Below, piece by piece: positions 33,367 through 42,370 of a stretch of DNA of 47,632 nt. Where the stretch lies: contig CAZZCP010000011.1 in NCBI GenBank assembly GCA_964653235.1, forward strand, positions 1 to 47,632, in the 5' to 3' direction. The notes below the pieces were generated by a model, which was given only the letters and a program-made list of their open reading frames with translations, did no database searches and was not told the DNA's origin. Within the stretch, counting starts at the first letter, position 1; every line of letters begins with the position of its first letter. Made by a program: the position numbers and the translations under genes. Source of the stretch: CAZZCP01 sp964653235 (lineage in GTDB: Bacteria > Bdellovibrionota > Bdellovibrionia > Bdellovibrionales > UBA840).

Positions 33367-34076
33367 AATCGAAAACCCAATTTTGTACTCACCACCGTAG
33401 TATCATACTGATCAATTTGAACAGCAATAAAGTAAGGCTTGTATTGAAGAGTAAAACCAATCAAAGTATGCAAGCGAGATATCTTAGTATTCTCTTCGCT
33501 ACCGCTTGAAGTGACTCCATTCACTCCACCTACAAAACGGCCATCCACTTCAATCAAGCCAACGCCTGTATAGATTGAAAAATAAGAGACATTGATTCCG
33601 GTTATCAGATCAGCACCAATTGATGTCGAAGTGAATTGATTGCTTAAATTCGAGCTGTTGCCGTGAATGACAATCGATATATTTGCGGGAATATTATCTG
33701 ATTGAAAAAAACCCCAGCGGAGCATTCCACCAAACTCCGAAAGCCCGGTTCCTTCATTGAAGGGAATAAAATGCAAAAAAACATCTAGATCATAAAACAA
33801 TCCCTTGCCTAAAAAGATTTTGGGGTAAGTAAAAAACTCTTGCGACTCTGCTTTATTGCCTAAACGTCCTAAGTCAGAGACAGGGATTCTTTCAACACTT
33901 AGTCCGACCTCAACTCCGCTGTAACCACCTAGGGGATAAGGATCACTTAAGATCTTACTGCTGGTTCCCAAACCGAGAATCTCAAGGACTTTTGCTTGAT
34001 CTTCGGGAGTCAAACCGGTGGGCAGATTCAGCGCCAAAAGCTGCAAAGGAAAAACAAGAAGAAACAGAATTTTCAT
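33363..34076 (-). CDS. Secreted beta-barrel-like outer-membrane protein
   Basis: A 237-residue protein with a signal peptide (MKILFLLVFPLQLLAL), alternating amphipathic strands and a terminal phenylalanine (KLGFRF), all typical of an outer-membrane beta-barrel. About eight to ten strands are likely. No known family named. It is coupled to rfaE2 by ATGA overlap. Confidence 0.65.
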   Translation of the reverse strand: MKILFLLVFPLQLLALNLPTGLTPEDQAKVLEILGLGTSSKILSDPYPLGGYSGVEVGLSVERIPVSDLGRLGNKAESQEFFTYPKIFLGKGLFYDLDVFLHFIPFNEGTGLSEFGGMLRWGFFQSDNIPANISIVIHGNSSNLSNQFTSTSIGADLITGINVSYFSIYTGVGLIEVDGRFVGGVNGVTSSGSEENTKISRLHTLIGFTLQYKPYFIAVQIDQYDTTVVSTKLGFRF

Positions 34077-34540
34077 AAAGATTTTTTAATTCTGTCTACA
34101 ATATCGCTTGTGGATCTTCCGTCAACAAAAGAAAGTGATTTTACCTCTCCCCCATGAGAGAGAACATGCTCTGCACCCACAATCTGCGAAATTTCATAAT
34201 CACCACCTTTTACTAAAATATCAGGGCTGATGAATTCAATTAAATTTTTTGGGGTGGCCTCAGAAAATACGGTGACAAAGTCAACCGCCTTCAAAGCATC
34301 TAAAAGATCAGCACGATCTCTTTCATTCTGAATCGGTCGCCCAGCCCCCTTTAATTCGCGTACACTCGCGTCGCTGTTCAATCCAATCACAAGAATATCG
34401 CCTTGGGCTTTGGCTTCTTTGAGGTACTCCACATGACCAATGTGCAATAGATCAAAGCAGCCATTGGTAAAAACAACTTTTTTGTTTTGACGAATCTCTT
34501 GCAGTTGCTCTTTTAAAGCTTGCCAGCCAAGAACGCTCAC
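34073..34540 (-). CDS. rfaE2: D-glycero-beta-D-manno-heptose 1-phosphate adenylyltransferase
   Basis: A 155-residue nucleotidyltransferase equal to the C-terminal half of HldE: VVFTNGCFDLLHIGHVEYL at the start, GRPIQNERDRADLLDAL, and VDGRSTSDIVDRI at the end. It makes ADP-heptose precursor for LPS inner core. It is a stand-alone form; the kinase half is not in this window. ADP-heptose would also be a plausible donor for the GT9 enzymes described above. Starts with GTG directly after the stop of the RDD gene. Confidence 0.95.
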   Translation of the reverse strand: MSVLGWQALKEQLQEIRQNKKVVFTNGCFDLLHIGHVEYLKEAKAQGDILVIGLNSDASVRELKGAGRPIQNERDRADLLDALKAVDFVTVFSEATPKNLIEFISPDILVKGGDYEISQIVGAEHVLSHGGEVKSLSFVDGRSTSDIVDRIKKSL

Positions 34541-35386
34541 CTAGATTTCTCTTTCTTGCAGCGGAATTCCAAGCAAATGACCAAGAATGTCTTTGCCTAG
34601 AATTTTAGAAAGCAAAGGCATAACAATGACACCGGTCGCACAAAGCAACAGACTTCGCACAAAGACTTTGACCGAATAACTCGTTTCATTCAACTGCTCG
34701 GGGCTACCGACTCGAAGATCCATCGCCCATTCACCAAGAGTTGATCCATAAAAGCTTCGCGCTAAGACTTGGTAAAGAATGATCGAGGAGAAAAACAAAG
34801 CTACAACACTTAAGTAATCTTGGGTCACAGCCATGGGATGCAGGACAATTGAAAAAATATCAACATCGATCACCATAAGAAGAAGTGAGGTAAAGACCAT
34901 AAACATACCCGTTATGACTACAGCATCTAAAATCGAAGCACCATAATTGGCCGATTGATAGCGTGAGCTTGGATTCTTTGGAGTTGTTTCAGGCTCAGTA
35001 CTTAAGTCAAGTTTCGGTATTTCAAATTGAATATCCGAGTCTTTTTCTCTTTTTTGCGGCTCCTCAAGAGGAATCTCATTGATGTCGATATCTGTTTTCG
35101 AAATCGGATCAATGATCTCTGGCATATCATTGTCGATCTCAACGTCCATAGCTTTTTGCTCTGCTTTTTTCTCTTCTTCACTTGGAATACTATTGAGCAA
35201 TTGATTGACTCTGTCCTGTAAGTCATTAGTGGGTAGATCGATTAGGTCTAGGTTAGAGGCCATGGGTATGACTTTGGTGTTTTGATTGGAAATTTCTTCT
35301 GACTTTTCCATCTCTTCTTTCAAATCGACTGTTTTCTTATGAAATCCAAGACCTTCGGTCAGAGGGCGAAATTGAAACTCGTCCAT
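34541..35386 (-). CDS. RDD family membrane protein
   Basis: A 281-residue protein with an acidic, likely disordered N-terminal 145 residues and a C-terminal RDD domain of three transmembrane helices (ASILDAVVITGMFMVF, SVVALFFSSIILYQVL, SLLLCATGVIVMPLL). RDD proteins are widespread with no agreed function; some act in transport. The gene lies nine bases after the rsmE gene on the same strand and runs into rfaE2. Confidence 0.8.
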   Translation of the reverse strand: MDEFQFRPLTEGLGFHKKTVDLKEEMEKSEEISNQNTKVIPMASNLDLIDLPTNDLQDRVNQLLNSIPSEEEKKAEQKAMDVEIDNDMPEIIDPISKTDIDINEIPLEEPQKREKDSDIQFEIPKLDLSTEPETTPKNPSSRYQSANYGASILDAVVITGMFMVFTSLLLMVIDVDIFSIVLHPMAVTQDYLSVVALFFSSIILYQVLARSFYGSTLGEWAMDLRVGSPEQLNETSYSVKVFVRSLLLCATGVIVMPLLSKILGKDILGHLLGIPLQEREI

Positions 35387-35394
35387 GGGACCCC

Positions 35395-36135
35395 CTATAA
35401 ATCCAGCTCATATTTTATGCTGCTCAACAGCGCTACGCAAGCGGTTTCCACCCGAAGCACCTGATCTCCGAGACTTAGCGGAGGAGATTCTAGACCTTGA
35501 AAGATTTCCACTTCGCGGTCTGAAAATCCTCCCTCACTTCCGACAAAAAGAAAAATATTTTCAATCCCTTGGGGCATAGCTTTGAGCTGATCTTTTAAGC
35601 TGCGCTCCCCCTCACCTTCGTAGGCAAAGAGTAAAAGAGAGCGGGGTCTTTGCTGGCAAACTTGCAAAAGGGCGTCAAGACTCATAGATTTCTCTAAACT
35701 CATTCGATCGGCTCTTCCGCTTTGTTGACTCGCACCGGTGATGATCTTTTGCCAACGGCCAGTTTTCTTTTCTAAAATCTCATCAAGCTTCTTAGTAAAA
35801 CTAAAGTCGGATGAAAAAGGGTAGATCGATTTGACTCCCAACTCTACTGATTTTTCAACAACAGCCTCAAAGGTTTTCACTTTGGGAAAACTCAGACAAA
35901 GATGCAAATAGGGCTTTTTGAGCACCGGCAAGCTTCTTTCATCAATCACCTTTGCCAAAGCAAAGTTTTTGTTTCTTTTTTCAAGTCGTACTACATAGGA
36001 CTTTTCATCTCCGTTGAGAATTTCAAAAATCGAACCCTCTTGCATACGGCAAACCTGACAGATGTGATGATAGGCCTCACCATCAATATGAAATTCATTA
36101 TCTAGATTTTTTTGAGACAACCAAAATCTACGCAT
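35395..36135 (-). CDS. rsmE: 16S rRNA (uracil1498-N3)-methyltransferase
   Basis: A 246-residue RsmE with the SPOUT-class knot region near the end: FLFVGSEGGFSDREVEIF and SLGDQVLRVETACVALLS. It methylates U1498 of 16S rRNA using SAM. It overlaps the prmA gene by 8 bases; prmA-rsmE is a common pair. Confidence 0.95.
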   Translation of the reverse strand: MRRFWLSQKNLDNEFHIDGEAYHHICQVCRMQEGSIFEILNGDEKSYVVRLEKRNKNFALAKVIDERSLPVLKKPYLHLCLSFPKVKTFEAVVEKSVELGVKSIYPFSSDFSFTKKLDEILEKKTGRWQKIITGASQQSGRADRMSLEKSMSLDALLQVCQQRPRSLLLFAYEGEGERSLKDQLKAMPQGIENIFLFVGSEGGFSDREVEIFQGLESPPLSLGDQVLRVETACVALLSSIKYELDL

Positions 36136-37018
36136 TTTTCTTTAACAGCAAAGCAAGCCATTCGCCCTTTTGCTGGCGATCTAAAATTTTTAGCTCTTGG
36201 CAAAACTCAGAGCAAAATTCTTTTTCTCTCTCAAGTAAAATCCCTGAAACCAAAATAAAAGCTTTAGAACAACGCAAGAGATCTTTTTGAATTTGCAGTA
36301 AGACTCCATCAATAATATTGGCACAAACAAGATCAAATTTCTCATCGATAAAATCAATTTGTTTTTCATGTACGATAAGAGATACCGAATTCTTTGCGGC
36401 ATTGTCGCGGGCTACCTGACGAGCATCTGCATCGATTTCAGTGGCCTCAATCTGCTCTACCCCAAAGTAGCTGGCCAAAATCGATAGAATTCCTGTACCG
36501 GTACCTACATCCAATAGAGACTGAATGCTCTCTTTTTGCAGAAAATCGGCCAAAATTTCAGCGCAAAGTTTCGTGGTCTCGTGAGTTCCGGTACCAAAAG
36601 CCATTCCAGGATCAAGAGAGATCACTTTTTTCTCCCCTAGAGGAGCCTTTAACCAAGAGGGTACCAGCCAAACTCCATCAGCTAAGTGAAAACTTTGAAA
36701 GCCCTTTTTCCACTCTTGCATCCAATCTTTATTTTCTTGCTGTTGAACCCGAGTCTTTAGATAGGGAAACTCTGCTTGCAGCTGCAAAAGAAAGTTTTCA
36801 TTGGGCCTTTGTTCAAAATACACATCAAAGGCTTTGATCGATTTTTCAAAAATCTGGCCTTCAAAGTGCTCAAGACTTTGCGCAAAGTCCAGAGACTCGG
36901 CGGTACCTGCGGCTCCACTTTCAAAACAAAAATGGCTAAAAAGATCTTCATCTTCTGCTTTGAGATTTTCACAATGCAAACAAAAATAATGCCCCATAGA
37001 AGGCTGCAATAGCATCAA
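36128..37018 (-). CDS. prmA: Ribosomal protein L11 methyltransferase
   Basis: A 296-residue SAM methyltransferase with the PrmA signature GMAFGTGTHETTKLCAEIL, LDVGTGTGILSILASYFG and the VCANIIDGVLLQI motif. It trimethylates ribosomal protein L11. The true start may be the ATG seven codons in (36997), where the conserved N-terminal domain begins. Confidence 0.95.
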   Translation of the reverse strand: MMLLQPSMGHYFCLHCENLKAEDEDLFSHFCFESGAAGTAESLDFAQSLEHFEGQIFEKSIKAFDVYFEQRPNENFLLQLQAEFPYLKTRVQQQENKDWMQEWKKGFQSFHLADGVWLVPSWLKAPLGEKKVISLDPGMAFGTGTHETTKLCAEILADFLQKESIQSLLDVGTGTGILSILASYFGVEQIEATEIDADARQVARDNAAKNSVSLIVHEKQIDFIDEKFDLVCANIIDGVLLQIQKDLLRCSKAFILVSGILLEREKEFCSEFCQELKILDRQQKGEWLALLLKKNA

Positions 37019-37039
37019 TTCAAAAGGGCGAAAAGGCTT

Positions 37040-37630
37040 TTATTGAATCTGCTTCATTTCTACAGGATCTTGTACTTGCGGATCAGGCTGTACCATAAGC
37101 TCTTGTTTTTTGGCAGGCTCACGCTCTTGAGCTTTTGCCTTCTCTTTGCCGGCGATTTTTTCTTGAGGCTCTGCCGAAGCTTCTTGTTTTTTCTGATCGG
37201 CTTTAGACTCAGAGGCTGCCATTCTTTTGCTTGCTAGATCAACACGATCTCCCAGCATAATGACTTGAAACTCTAAAACCGGGGCTGCTTCAGTGAGCAA
37301 ATTCTTATGAACTCGAACAACACTAAAACTTTGTTGTGCGTGAATAATTTTTACCGTCGCTACATCCAACTTTAAGTTCTCTGTGGTTTTACTTAGACTT
37401 TCATCTTTAAAGGGAAGATCCCTATACACGTTGACAAGCATACCTTTTTGCAAACCATCTAGAGTACCCGCATTGATATAGTAATCTTTGAAAGTTGCTT
37501 GATCATTTTTTAGTTGTAGATTCTTGCGCACTTCAAAAACACTAACTTCTTTTGCATACACCAGTGGTGCAGAAAAAACTTTTAAGAAATAAAAAATCAA
37601 ACTCCAAAATAGAGTCCATTGAAAAGACAT
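37040..37630 (-). CDS. Secreted/anchored protein, FlgT-C-terminal-like
   Basis: A 196-residue protein with an N-terminal hydrophobic signal (about 6-27) then a small beta domain: VFEVRKNLQL, YYINAGTLDGLQKGMLVNVYRD, VATVKIIHAQQSFSVVRVHKN. This strand pattern resembles the C-terminal SH3-like part of FlgT. The last 50 residues are charged Lys/Glu/Gln-rich and likely disordered. Function unknown; the FlgT resemblance is by eye. A 7-bp inverted repeat ACGACAC/GTGTCGT lies just before its ATG. Confidence 0.6.
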   Translation of the reverse strand: MSFQWTLFWSLIFYFLKVFSAPLVYAKEVSVFEVRKNLQLKNDQATFKDYYINAGTLDGLQKGMLVNVYRDLPFKDESLSKTTENLKLDVATVKIIHAQQSFSVVRVHKNLLTEAAPVLEFQVIMLGDRVDLASKRMAASESKADQKKQEASAEPQEKIAGKEKAKAQEREPAKKQELMVQPDPQVQDPVEMKQIQ

Positions 37631-37780
37631 ACGACACCCAATCCTTTGGTCATACCTTCCTAGTGTCGTTCTACACCCTCCTGGTTATATAACTCTATCG
37701 GTGTTACAATTTGAAACTGAAGCTCAAAATGGGAATTTTTTGCCGTATACTAGATTATGGTCTATGTCTTATATTGCTAA

Positions 37781-37996
37781 ATGGGTGAATTCAAATTGGA
37801 TTCAAAAGTCTTTTTACCTGGTAAAACTCGCATTGGAAAATCCAAACTAGTTGTAAGCCAAGAATCCCCTCTTGGTTTTTATTGGTCGCGCGAGCTTGAA
37901 TATCACTTGAGTTTAAAAACCGGCGCAAATATGCGCAAACTCGTCCACACTCGCATGCAACTGCAGATGCCCGATGGGCCTTGGGTGCAGCCTTAG
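37781..37996 (+). CDS. Small hypothetical protein
   Basis: A 71-residue protein, basic and rich in beta-type residues, with no signal or known motif. No good Shine-Dalgarno precedes the ATG; an in-frame TTG sixteen bases on is an option. It converges with the next gene with a 4-base overlap. It may be real, but the evidence is thin. Confidence 0.35.
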   Translation: MGEFKLDSKVFLPGKTRIGKSKLVVSQESPLGFYWSRELEYHLSLKTGANMRKLVHTRMQLQMPDGPWVQP

Positions 37997-38367
37997 GTTT
38001 TTTTACAAAGCGCAGTGATAATTTTCAAAGAGTCAATTAAGAATTCATCGGTTATTTTCTTTGCTTTAGGATTGAAGAGGACATTGATTTCGTCTTTCAC
38101 ATCAGAGCAGTTCTTGTTCTTTACTTTAGAGAAATCAATACTCTCTAGAGCTGTGTTTAGATTTTCAAAGTAATTCATCTCAGCTCGCGAGTTCATTTTT
38201 CGTTGCGCAATTTGTTTTTTAAAATCTTGAATCAATTTGTAAGATGCTTTTAATGAGTCTTGTTTGGCAATTTTTTTCTCTAATTCAAAAGCTGATTTTC
38301 TGTAAGCTCGAGTACTCGCAAGACTAGGAATAGCAAACAAAAGCAATATTATAATTTTTTTTCGCAT
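37993..38367 (-). CDS. Small secreted helical protein
   Basis: A 124-residue protein with a signal peptide (MRKKIIILLLFAIPSLAS) and a helical, charged mature part containing two cysteines (Cys near 86 and near 121) that could pair. Its start overlaps the end of the transglycosylase-like gene by 19 bases, so it is probably made with it. No family recognised. Confidence 0.6.
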   Translation of the reverse strand: MRKKIIILLLFAIPSLASTRAYRKSAFELEKKIAKQDSLKASYKLIQDFKKQIAQRKMNSRAEMNYFENLNTALESIDFSKVKNKNCSDVKDEINVLFNPKAKKITDEFLIDSLKIITALCKKT

Positions 38368-40277
38368 TTTTCAGCTACCTTTCCTTTAATGTCACCATGT
38401 GCACGGTCTACATAAGATTCTCCGCCGATATCATTGATGGTTGTTATTTTGGGGTTGAAAAAATCTCCACCTGGTTCAAAATCTTGTTCACGAAAATCTT
38501 CATCGCGAACCTCAACCTGTTTTCTATCATTCTCTCGCCCGCTAGTTTTTGTCAGATCAAGTCCATTCTCACGGGCATATCTTTGGTGAGCATTATCTTT
38601 GTTACTAGAAGTTCCGTTTTTAGCTCCTTCGCTCGCAAACAGAGTCCAAAAGTAGTCACAGATATATGATTTTACTCTACCGAAGCCTGCATTGTAACCA
38701 GTTGCAATCAAGCGATTCATGATTTTTTCGTCATCTAAAAGCTTATTTGCAACAATCGAATAATTAACTTTATAAGAACTGCAACTTGTATTATCTTTTA
38801 AGTAACTTTCGACTATTTTTTTTCCATAATCCATATACAAATAGGCTGCCACCAAGCTCATAGGCGGATTGTCTTGAGGGTGTATTAGGTGACACATATT
38901 TGTCATCTTCTTATCATTCATCCTAGCCAAGGCAGAATTAACAATCTGTTTACATTGTTTATGATCTTGAATCCTATGATCTTTCAAATATTTGTATTTG
39001 TCTTTCACTACTTGGCCATAGGCACTTCTACCATTACCGGCGACTTTTATTTGACCAATACCAACGCTAGTATCCCCTCCAGAGGCAATGGCATTGATGT
39101 GAAAACCTGATTCGTGCCCCAAAACATTGGCCATAAGATTCTCATCAATGTTTAAACAATCACTCAATTCCTTCATGGTATTCACTATTTTAAAGGTCTG
39201 ACCAATGCTTCGGCAATACTTAATTCCATTTGTGTTAACAGAATTTTCACCTAAGCAAGCTGTCTCACTCACCTCACAATCTGGATTGCATTGACCAGTA
39301 CTCAAGCCAAGACTTGATTTTTGATAAGCAAGTACACATTCTACTAAGTTTTTTTGACCACCTTTCTTTTTTATATCCTTCAAGTATTCCGTGTATTCTC
39401 TTTGCTGGGTTTGATTGAGGTTCGGAAAAGGATCAGGATTGTCTTCAGAACAATTACACTGAATGCCTTCGAAGTAATCATCACACGTTATTTGTGCTAT
39501 ATCGATAGTTGTCTTTAATACTTTAAGATTCTCCTCAGTAACAGCATTAGCTTCTGAACAAGAATAACTTAAACAAGGAACCTCAGCTTCTGAGTGCTGA
39601 TTCATCTCTTCGTCACAAATCAAATTGGCTCGGTGAAGTGCTTCATCATTCTCTGTACATTCACCTTCAACTTCAAAACTTGCTGTCCCATCATCATTAC
39701 AAGTCGTTGCACAGACCAAAATCTTTCCTTCAACCTCAAGAGGCTGTTGGTTGAAGTTGGTCACCCTTCTCCAAAAATTTAAAAAGAAATTGCAATTGCC
39801 TTGTCCAGAACAATCAATTAAAGGAACAAAACTCCTCTGAGAATCGTCGATAATTTGAGTTGGTCCTGAAGCCGCTGGCGGTCCTGCACTCGGTCTCGAA
39901 CTGCTGGAAGTACTTGAAGGTCTTGAACTACTACCTCGTCTTCTTCTGCCACTACTGCGAGAGCGTCTACGACTTCGACCTCCACCAGAGCGATAGCTAT
40001 ACCTTCTGCCCCCACTGACAGAATACCTTGGCCTCTGATAAGGATTGTAGCCCCCAGGATATCCGCCGCGGTATTGAGGATATCCATAGACCGGGCGTAC
40101 GCCATATACGGGTTGATAGCCACGAATGTAGGTTTGCCAGCCTATGACCTGAGGAGAAAGACCACGATAGTAATTAAAACCAAAAGAAAAGGCCTCTGCT
40201 TCGGGCATTGAATAGAAGGTGGCAAACAGCCAAATCAAAAAAAATGCGCATTTACGCAAAACTCGAACTTGTAGCAT
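38349..40277 (-). CDS. Secreted lytic-transglycosylase-like protein with Arg/Ser-rich linker
   Basis: A 642-residue protein with a signal peptide ending near AEA. A glycine/tyrosine/arginine-rich region (about 35-100, RSGGGRSRRRSRSS) and a serine/proline linker follow, then a cysteine-rich middle with about 20 cysteines. A transglycosylase-like domain (about 365-560) shows VLGHESGFHINAIASGGDTSVGIGQI, where Glu is the likely catalytic acid, and later NRLIATGYNAGFGRV. The Gly of GA-x-GLMQ is replaced but the fold pattern is kept. It probably cuts peptidoglycan. The basic linker could bind DNA, RNA or the wall. Confidence 0.72.
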   Translation of the reverse strand: MLQVRVLRKCAFFLIWLFATFYSMPEAEAFSFGFNYYRGLSPQVIGWQTYIRGYQPVYGVRPVYGYPQYRGGYPGGYNPYQRPRYSVSGGRRYSYRSGGGRSRRRSRSSGRRRRGSSSRPSSTSSSSRPSAGPPAASGPTQIIDDSQRSFVPLIDCSGQGNCNFFLNFWRRVTNFNQQPLEVEGKILVCATTCNDDGTASFEVEGECTENDEALHRANLICDEEMNQHSEAEVPCLSYSCSEANAVTEENLKVLKTTIDIAQITCDDYFEGIQCNCSEDNPDPFPNLNQTQQREYTEYLKDIKKKGGQKNLVECVLAYQKSSLGLSTGQCNPDCEVSETACLGENSVNTNGIKYCRSIGQTFKIVNTMKELSDCLNIDENLMANVLGHESGFHINAIASGGDTSVGIGQIKVAGNGRSAYGQVVKDKYKYLKDHRIQDHKQCKQIVNSALARMNDKKMTNMCHLIHPQDNPPMSLVAAYLYMDYGKKIVESYLKDNTSCSSYKVNYSIVANKLLDDEKIMNRLIATGYNAGFGRVKSYICDYFWTLFASEGAKNGTSSNKDNAHQRYARENGLDLTKTSGRENDRKQVEVRDEDFREQDFEPGGDFFNPKITTINDIGGESYVDRAHGDIKGKVAEKCEKKL

Positions 40278-40327
40278 TGTTTGCTAATCGGAAAAAAAAG
40301 AGCGACTAAAGAGACTTGCGTGAAAAA

Positions 40328-40852
40328 CTAGACTTTGGCTTCAGCCATTGTGAGACTGACACTAAGATCTTTGTCGATGCTGGTTTCTTTGATCGAAACA
40401 TTGGGTTGAGCCACCACGCGCTTTTGTAGATCGGTAAAAATACTATGGCGAATGGGCAAATCATTGTCTTGCAAAACGCATTGCCTCGCCTTTCGATCAG
40501 GAACATTGATAATTACAGGGGCCTTCAAATTGGCAGTCATCTGAGTCGGATCATCTGGAATGGTAACGATGGTATAAACTCGGTATCTTTGATCTTTTTC
40601 TAAGTCGAGTGCTTCCATGTCTCTTTTGGTGAGTTTGAAATTGTAATTTCCTGAAAACAATTCTGGCTCTAAGACCGGAAATGCCACTTCAGCCACTTCG
40701 CAAGACTGCAGCCAAGCAAAAATATCATCTTCTGGATCATCTAAAAGAACAAATTTTCTTAGATCAGCAAAACCAAGAAGTCCTTCTGGAAAAAAAATAG
40801 TATCTTTTTCATTGATTTCAACTTTGCCAAATCGGCTACTTGTTATAACCAA
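40328..40852 (-). CDS. fliW: Flagellar assembly factor FliW
   Basis: A 174-residue FliW. The TTG at 40852 is chosen because GGGGAGG stands before it and the protein then begins VITSSRFGKVEINEKDTI, as FliW does; upstream in-frame ATGs lack a ribosome site. FPEGLLGF, LLDDPEDDIFAWLQS and RKARQCVLQD are family features. FliW binds CsrA and releases its grip on flagellin mRNA; flagellin in turn binds FliW. It lies behind csrA with a 141-base gap containing GGA words. Confidence 0.93.
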   Translation of the reverse strand: MVITSSRFGKVEINEKDTIFFPEGLLGFADLRKFVLLDDPEDDIFAWLQSCEVAEVAFPVLEPELFSGNYNFKLTKRDMEALDLEKDQRYRVYTIVTIPDDPTQMTANLKAPVIINVPDRKARQCVLQDNDLPIRHSIFTDLQKRVVAQPNVSIKETSIDKDLSVSLTMAEAKV

Positions 40853-40993
40853 GAACCCCTCCCCAAAAGGCATTACCCACATATACGACACCACAATGGC
40901 CTGTTTCGGTCAATCTCAGAGCATGAAATCCTTGCAAGAAATCTATCCTTTAAATTTGCCAAAATTACAATTGACATATTGCACAATATTAGC

Positions 40994-41236
40994 TTACTTT
41001 GAATCTGCGTCTGATTTCAATAACTTAGAGATTTTTTTGGTATCTGTAGAAGTGGTCGAAGCGGCCTCTTTGTTTTGATTCAAAATCGCCTCATAAACTT
41101 CTAGCCTGTGGATTTTGGTTTCTTTGGGGGCGTCTATCCCAATTCTGACCTGTTTTCCCTTGATTTGAACGATGGTGATCTTAATATGATCATCGATCGC
41201 AATGCTCTCTCCAATTTTTCGCGTCAATACTAACAT
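40994..41236 (-). CDS. csrA: Carbon storage/translational regulator CsrA
   Basis: An 80-residue CsrA: MLVLTRKIGESIAIDDHIKI, then VRIGIDAPKETKIHRLEVYEAI with the RNA-binding arginine, followed by about 20 extra residues. A C-terminal extension beyond the short gammaproteobacterial form is usual in bacteria whose CsrA is controlled by FliW. The ATG at 41236 is chosen over the longer frame because AAGGAT precedes it and it matches the family start. It binds GGA-containing RNA loops; candidates are the flagellin leaders and the 46.6-46.8 kb array in this window. Confidence 0.96.
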   Translation of the reverse strand: MLVLTRKIGESIAIDDHIKITIVQIKGKQVRIGIDAPKETKIHRLEVYEAILNQNKEAASTTSTDTKKISKLLKSDADSK

Positions 41237-41314
41237 TTTGGATCCTTCAACATCCTGGTCAAAGTTTGTAATCACCTCTACGGAAAAAACAGTGACGGGC
41301 TTTAGCTATTATTG

Positions 41315-42367
41315 CTAGCGAAGAAAGTCAAGAAGACTTGGTTGAATGATTCGTCCAGAGGTATTTAAAGTTGCATCAAGATTGCCTTGTACTTTTTTCA
41401 GATCACTATAGACCTCAAAGGCATCTGCATCTTCAAATCGCGAAATAATGGCTTTTGTGTCAATTTGCTGCTTCTGAAGGGTTTCGAGATTGGTCTCTAA
41501 ACTCGCCGTGCGAGTGCCGACTTGCGACCTTACAGTTACAACTTGCTCTAGCGCTTGGTCTAGGTCTTCAAGTGAAGATTGAATGCCAAGAGTATCATCT
41601 ACCTGTAAAGAAATTTTAAGCCCGCGAAGAACCTCTAAAACATTGATACCGTCTGTGAAGTCTTCTACCTGTCCATTCACAAGCTGTAAATCTTGTTGCT
41701 CTGCCGAGGCAGGGCCCCTTAGCTCAGGACCAGGCTCGGCCTTTTGCGGCTCTAAAGAATAGTCTTTAATTGGGTAATTTTGTAAGGTCTCTTTGCCACG
41801 AGGCGGCTCTGATTTGTAGTCATGACCAAAAAAGACTTTTGATCCAGGCATATTCATAGCCATGTAATTGCCTTTGGAGATTTCAATCATAATATCACCG
41901 TTGTCGCCAACATATTCTCCGGTATTGGTAAAAGGAGATTGGGTTGTGCTAAAGCCGCCATAGACGTAGCGGTCTCCAAAGCGTCGATTGCCGATGGCAA
42001 TCATTTGGTTAAAGATATGCTGGATTTCTTTTGAAACCACACGCCGACTCTCAGAATTCGCAGAAGCCGCCGAGGCTTGACCAATGGCAAGTTCTTTAGC
42101 CCGAATTAAAAGATCACTGATCTCTTCAAGGCCTTGCTCGGTGTAGCGCAAATAATCCAGCGCCGAAGCAGTGTTTTTTACAAACTGCTCATTGTTGTTG
42201 AGTTGAGTACGATTTTCTAAAACCCTTGCCGTTGCCACCGGATCATCACTGGGCTTGAGCAGACGCTTGTTCGAGGCAGCCTGACTTTGCAAATTGACTT
42301 GCTCTGATCTTGTCTTTTGCAAGTTCTTTTCAACATGTAGGTATTTCATCGAATCTGATACACGCAT
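41315..42367 (-). CDS. flgL: Flagellar hook-filament junction protein FlgL
   Basis: A 350-residue FlgL/HAP3. Flagellin-like ends: MRVSDSMKYLHVEKNLQKTRSEQ, NKRLLKPSDDPVATARVLENR, and a C-terminal helix region (FEDADAFEVYSDLKKVQGNLDATL). It joins hook and filament with FlgK. Three bases after the flgK stop, so one operon. Confidence 0.95.
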   Translation of the reverse strand: MRVSDSMKYLHVEKNLQKTRSEQVNLQSQAASNKRLLKPSDDPVATARVLENRTQLNNNEQFVKNTASALDYLRYTEQGLEEISDLLIRAKELAIGQASAASANSESRRVVSKEIQHIFNQMIAIGNRRFGDRYVYGGFSTTQSPFTNTGEYVGDNGDIMIEISKGNYMAMNMPGSKVFFGHDYKSEPPRGKETLQNYPIKDYSLEPQKAEPGPELRGPASAEQQDLQLVNGQVEDFTDGINVLEVLRGLKISLQVDDTLGIQSSLEDLDQALEQVVTVRSQVGTRTASLETNLETLQKQQIDTKAIISRFEDADAFEVYSDLKKVQGNLDATLNTSGRIIQPSLLDFLR

Positions 42368-42370
42368 CTA

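Noticed and set aside
40853..40894. Longer FliW from upstream ATG codons
   Set aside because: Those starts lack a ribosome site, while GGGGAGG before the TTG at 40852 fits the family N-terminus.
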